Assembly (NCBI GenBank): GCA_021798135.1
Contig: JAJZYI010000191.1
Coordinates: 1 to 6,620 of the forward strand
Origin: Actinomycetes bacterium
GTDB taxonomy: Bacteria; Actinomycetota; Acidimicrobiia; Acidimicrobiales; UBA8190
DNA length: 6,620 nucleotides
Reading direction: 5' to 3'
Of this stretch, positions 5,717 to 6,620 are shown piece by piece. The position numbers and the translations under genes are program-made. The number at the start of each line of letters is the position of its first letter. Positions within the stretch are counted from its first letter, which is position 1. The notes below the pieces were generated by a model, which searched no databases, was not told the DNA's origin, and worked only from the letters and a program-made list of their open reading frames with translations.

Positions 5717-5737
5717 TGCCGGCGCTGTGTGCCGGCA
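5717..5737 (-). other. Leader hairpin next to the SGNH-like ribosome site
   Basis: TGCCGGC (5717-5723) and GCCGGCA (5731-5737) form a perfect 7-bp stem with a 7-base loop. It ends about ten bases upstream of the GGAGG of the SGNH-like gene. It could influence translation or mRNA stability, or act as a weak attenuator. No alternative pairing partner is evident. Confidence 0.4.
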
Positions 5738-5784
5738 CCACCACATCGGTCGACGCGCCCGAAGTGTAGAACGCCGTCAGGTCA

Positions 5785-5834
5785 AAATCTCACCCTAAGC
5801 GTCTATATGAGCATTCATTGTGAGATTTCCTCAC
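5785..5834. promoter_or_regulatory. AT-rich inverted-repeat boxes (AAATCTCAC / GTGAGATTT)
   Basis: AAATCTCAC (5785-5793) and GTGAGATTT (5820-5828) are a perfect 9-bp inverted repeat 26 bp apart. The right arm also forms GTGAG-ATTTC-CTCAC (5820-5834), a 15-bp imperfect palindrome. The spacer contains TCTATA, or TATAGA on the minus strand, a possible -10 box. This is the only AT-rich patch of the window and lies upstream of the SGNH-like gene, so an operator or promoter is likely. I do not recognise the regulator. Confidence 0.5.
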
Positions 5835-5872
5835 GGAGAGCGGACGCCGACGCCGAGGAGGCAGGTCGGCGC

Positions 5873-6481
5873 TCACGGGCCGGCGGCACCGTGGGCGACC
5901 AGCCCGGCCAGCAGCACCGCCGCTGCCGCCGCCAGCGCCACCGCCACCACGGTCATCAGGACGGCGGCGCCACGGCGAGCGAACAGCGGCGGACCGGGAT
6001 CGAGCGGGCCGAGGAGCGGCGATCGCACCCAAGGGTCGCGCTCGGGCGGCCGCAGGCGCCGCAACCGGGGCCAGAAGGCGAGGTTGCCGATCACGGTCAG
6101 CGCGTTGAGCAGCCAGCCCAGCGCCAGCACGTCGGCAAGGAGCGACCGCCGCGGCGCCCGCGTGCCGTAGCTGCCGCTCGGTCGGCCACCGCACAGGGCG
6201 GTGTCGGTCAGCTCCCGGAGGACGGCCAGGCCGCACAGCCGGCACAGCGGCCCCCGCTCCACCGGACCGCCCCCGCTGAGCAGGCCGCTCAACAGGCCGG
6301 CCCGCTGGCCCCGCAGGTCGACCGGGACCGCCGGCGCTCCACCGCACAGCCGGCACTCCCCCGCCTGGCGGTCGCGGGAGGGTCGACCGCCCGCACCCCG
6401 GCGATCCGCCGCACCGGCGTCGTCGGCCACGTCCCGGCGGTCGGCCGCACCCCGGCGAGTGGCCGCACCCCGGCGACCCAC
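5873..6481 (-). CDS. CxxC/CxxC two-helix membrane protein, start uncertain
   Basis: From a GTG at 6481 the product is 202 residues. Two CxxC pairs (CRLCG at 43-47 and CRLCG at 80-84) frame a short domain that looks like a metal-binding knuckle. Two membrane segments follow: about 113-136 and 172-196. Between them is PPERDPW...LDPGPPLFARR. This order (CRxCG...PAV...RG, CRxCGLA..R..T..L, then a helix ending in N-L-x-x-W/P-R, LDPGxPLF-RR, last helix) matches a widespread actinobacterial membrane family of unknown function that I know from memory. Residues 1-40 are Arg/Ala-rich and repetitive and may not be translated, because family members usually begin close to the first CxxC. Conversely the frame stays open without a stop to the right edge (6620), so the gene could begin outside the window. 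No start has a good ribosome site. Confidence 0.7.
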   Translation of the reverse strand: MGRRGAATRRGAADRRDVADDAGAADRRGAGGRPSRDRQAGECRLCGGAPAVPVDLRGQRAGLLSGLLSGGGPVERGPLCRLCGLAVLRELTDTALCGGRPSGSYGTRAPRRSLLADVLALGWLLNALTVIGNLAFWPRLRRLRPPERDPWVRSPLLGPLDPGPPLFARRGAAVLMTVVAVALAAAAAVLLAGLVAHGAAGP

Positions 6482-6537
6482 CGCACCGGGGTGACCGGCC
6501 AGGCCTGCGCTCCCGGTGTCGGCCAGACCTGCGCTCC
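6391..6537. repeat. Short GC-rich repeats upstream of the CxxC domain
   Basis: CCGCACCCCGGCGA occurs exactly at 6391-6404, 6445-6458 and 6463-6476, the last two 18 bp apart. In the minus-strand frame they encode RRGA-type steps. Further right, GGCCAGGCCTGCGCTCC (6497-6513) recurs with one mismatch at 6521-6537, a 24-bp period. All spacings keep the minus-strand frame. Beyond the repeats, up to 6620, I see no separate gene. Confidence 0.7.
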
Positions 6538-6620
6538 ACGTGAACGGGCGTGCCGGCGGGGTCGCCGGCCACGTCCCGGGCGGCGCGACGGGTCCCGCCG
6601 CGGAGCCTGGCGACCGCGCC

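Larger units (their letters stand above)
5698..5872. promoter_or_regulatory. Leader and control region of the SGNH-like gene
   Basis: These 175 bp separate two minus-strand genes. On the minus strand the order is: stop of the membrane-protein gene, the AT-rich inverted repeats (5785-5834), a possible -10 box TACACT (5768-5763), a leader hairpin (5717-5737) and the GGAGG ribosome site (5707-5703). A TTGACC (minus strand, about 5786-5781) resembles a -35 box but is only 11 bp from TACACT, so the promoter assignment is weak. Confidence 0.4.

Noticed and set aside
4142..5746. 534-codon minus-strand frame overlapping the SGNH-like gene
   Set aside because: The translation is Arg/Gly-rich, while the neighbouring frame shows coherent SGNH blocks and a good ribosome site.
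4477..5769. 430-codon plus-strand frame opposite the SGNH-like gene
   Set aside because: It is antisense to conserved blocks, His/Arg/Gly-rich, and has no motif.
5820..6170. 116-codon plus-strand frame starting in the AT-rich island
   Set aside because: It has no ribosome site and no motif, and it is antisense to the membrane helices of the CxxC protein.
5790..6572. 260-codon minus-strand frame overlapping the CxxC membrane protein gene
   Set aside because: It lacks the CxxC pairs and membrane segments of the adjacent frame and is Arg/Gly-rich. It would also run through the operator-like region.

Overview
The window is very GC-rich (about three quarters G+C by eye, with GC-rich third codon positions). 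Its gene content suggests a high-GC member of the Actinomycetota: an Rpf-type muralytic enzyme, a probable F420-dependent luciferase-like oxidoreductase, a DrrA/BcrA-type ABC ATPase with a YSMGM signature, and a CxxC-type two-helix membrane protein. The Rpf domain sits behind an alanine/glutamine-rich coiled coil rather than a LysM or ubiquitin-like module, which recalls Acidimicrobiia. That placement is inference from family memory.

Layout from left to right. Positions 1-314 (minus) hold the start of a gene that runs off the left edge. It has a GTG start, overlaps the stop of the ABC ATPase gene (311-1321, minus) by four bases, and encodes a Pro-rich N-terminus, probably of the partner ABC permease. 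Positions 1322-1586 are non-coding and contain a 29-bp tandem repeat. An LLM-class oxidoreductase gene follows (1587-2519, minus). A divergent control region of about 170 bp separates it from a secreted Rpf-like protein gene (2689-3693, plus). That gene ends in a strong GC hairpin, and a SRPBCC (START-like) gene follows (3763-4233, plus). This converges, with 6 bp between the stops, on an SGNH/GDSL-hydrolase-like gene (4240-5697, minus). A 175-bp leader containing the only AT-rich island of the window separates that gene from a CxxC/CxxC two-helix membrane protein gene (5873-6481 or further right, minus).

The ABC ATPase and the partial gene after it form a translationally coupled pair. The other genes look like separate, mostly housekeeping or cell-envelope units, and nothing in the sequence ties them into one pathway. 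The most notable observation is that the SGNH-like protein keeps its fold-defining blocks but appears to lack all three catalytic residues (Ser to Ala, Asn to Gly, His to Tyr). That makes it a candidate pseudoenzyme, and it carries a 141-residue Ala/Gly/Pro tail. Three of the five minus-strand genes carry long, internally repetitive low-complexity extensions at one end.
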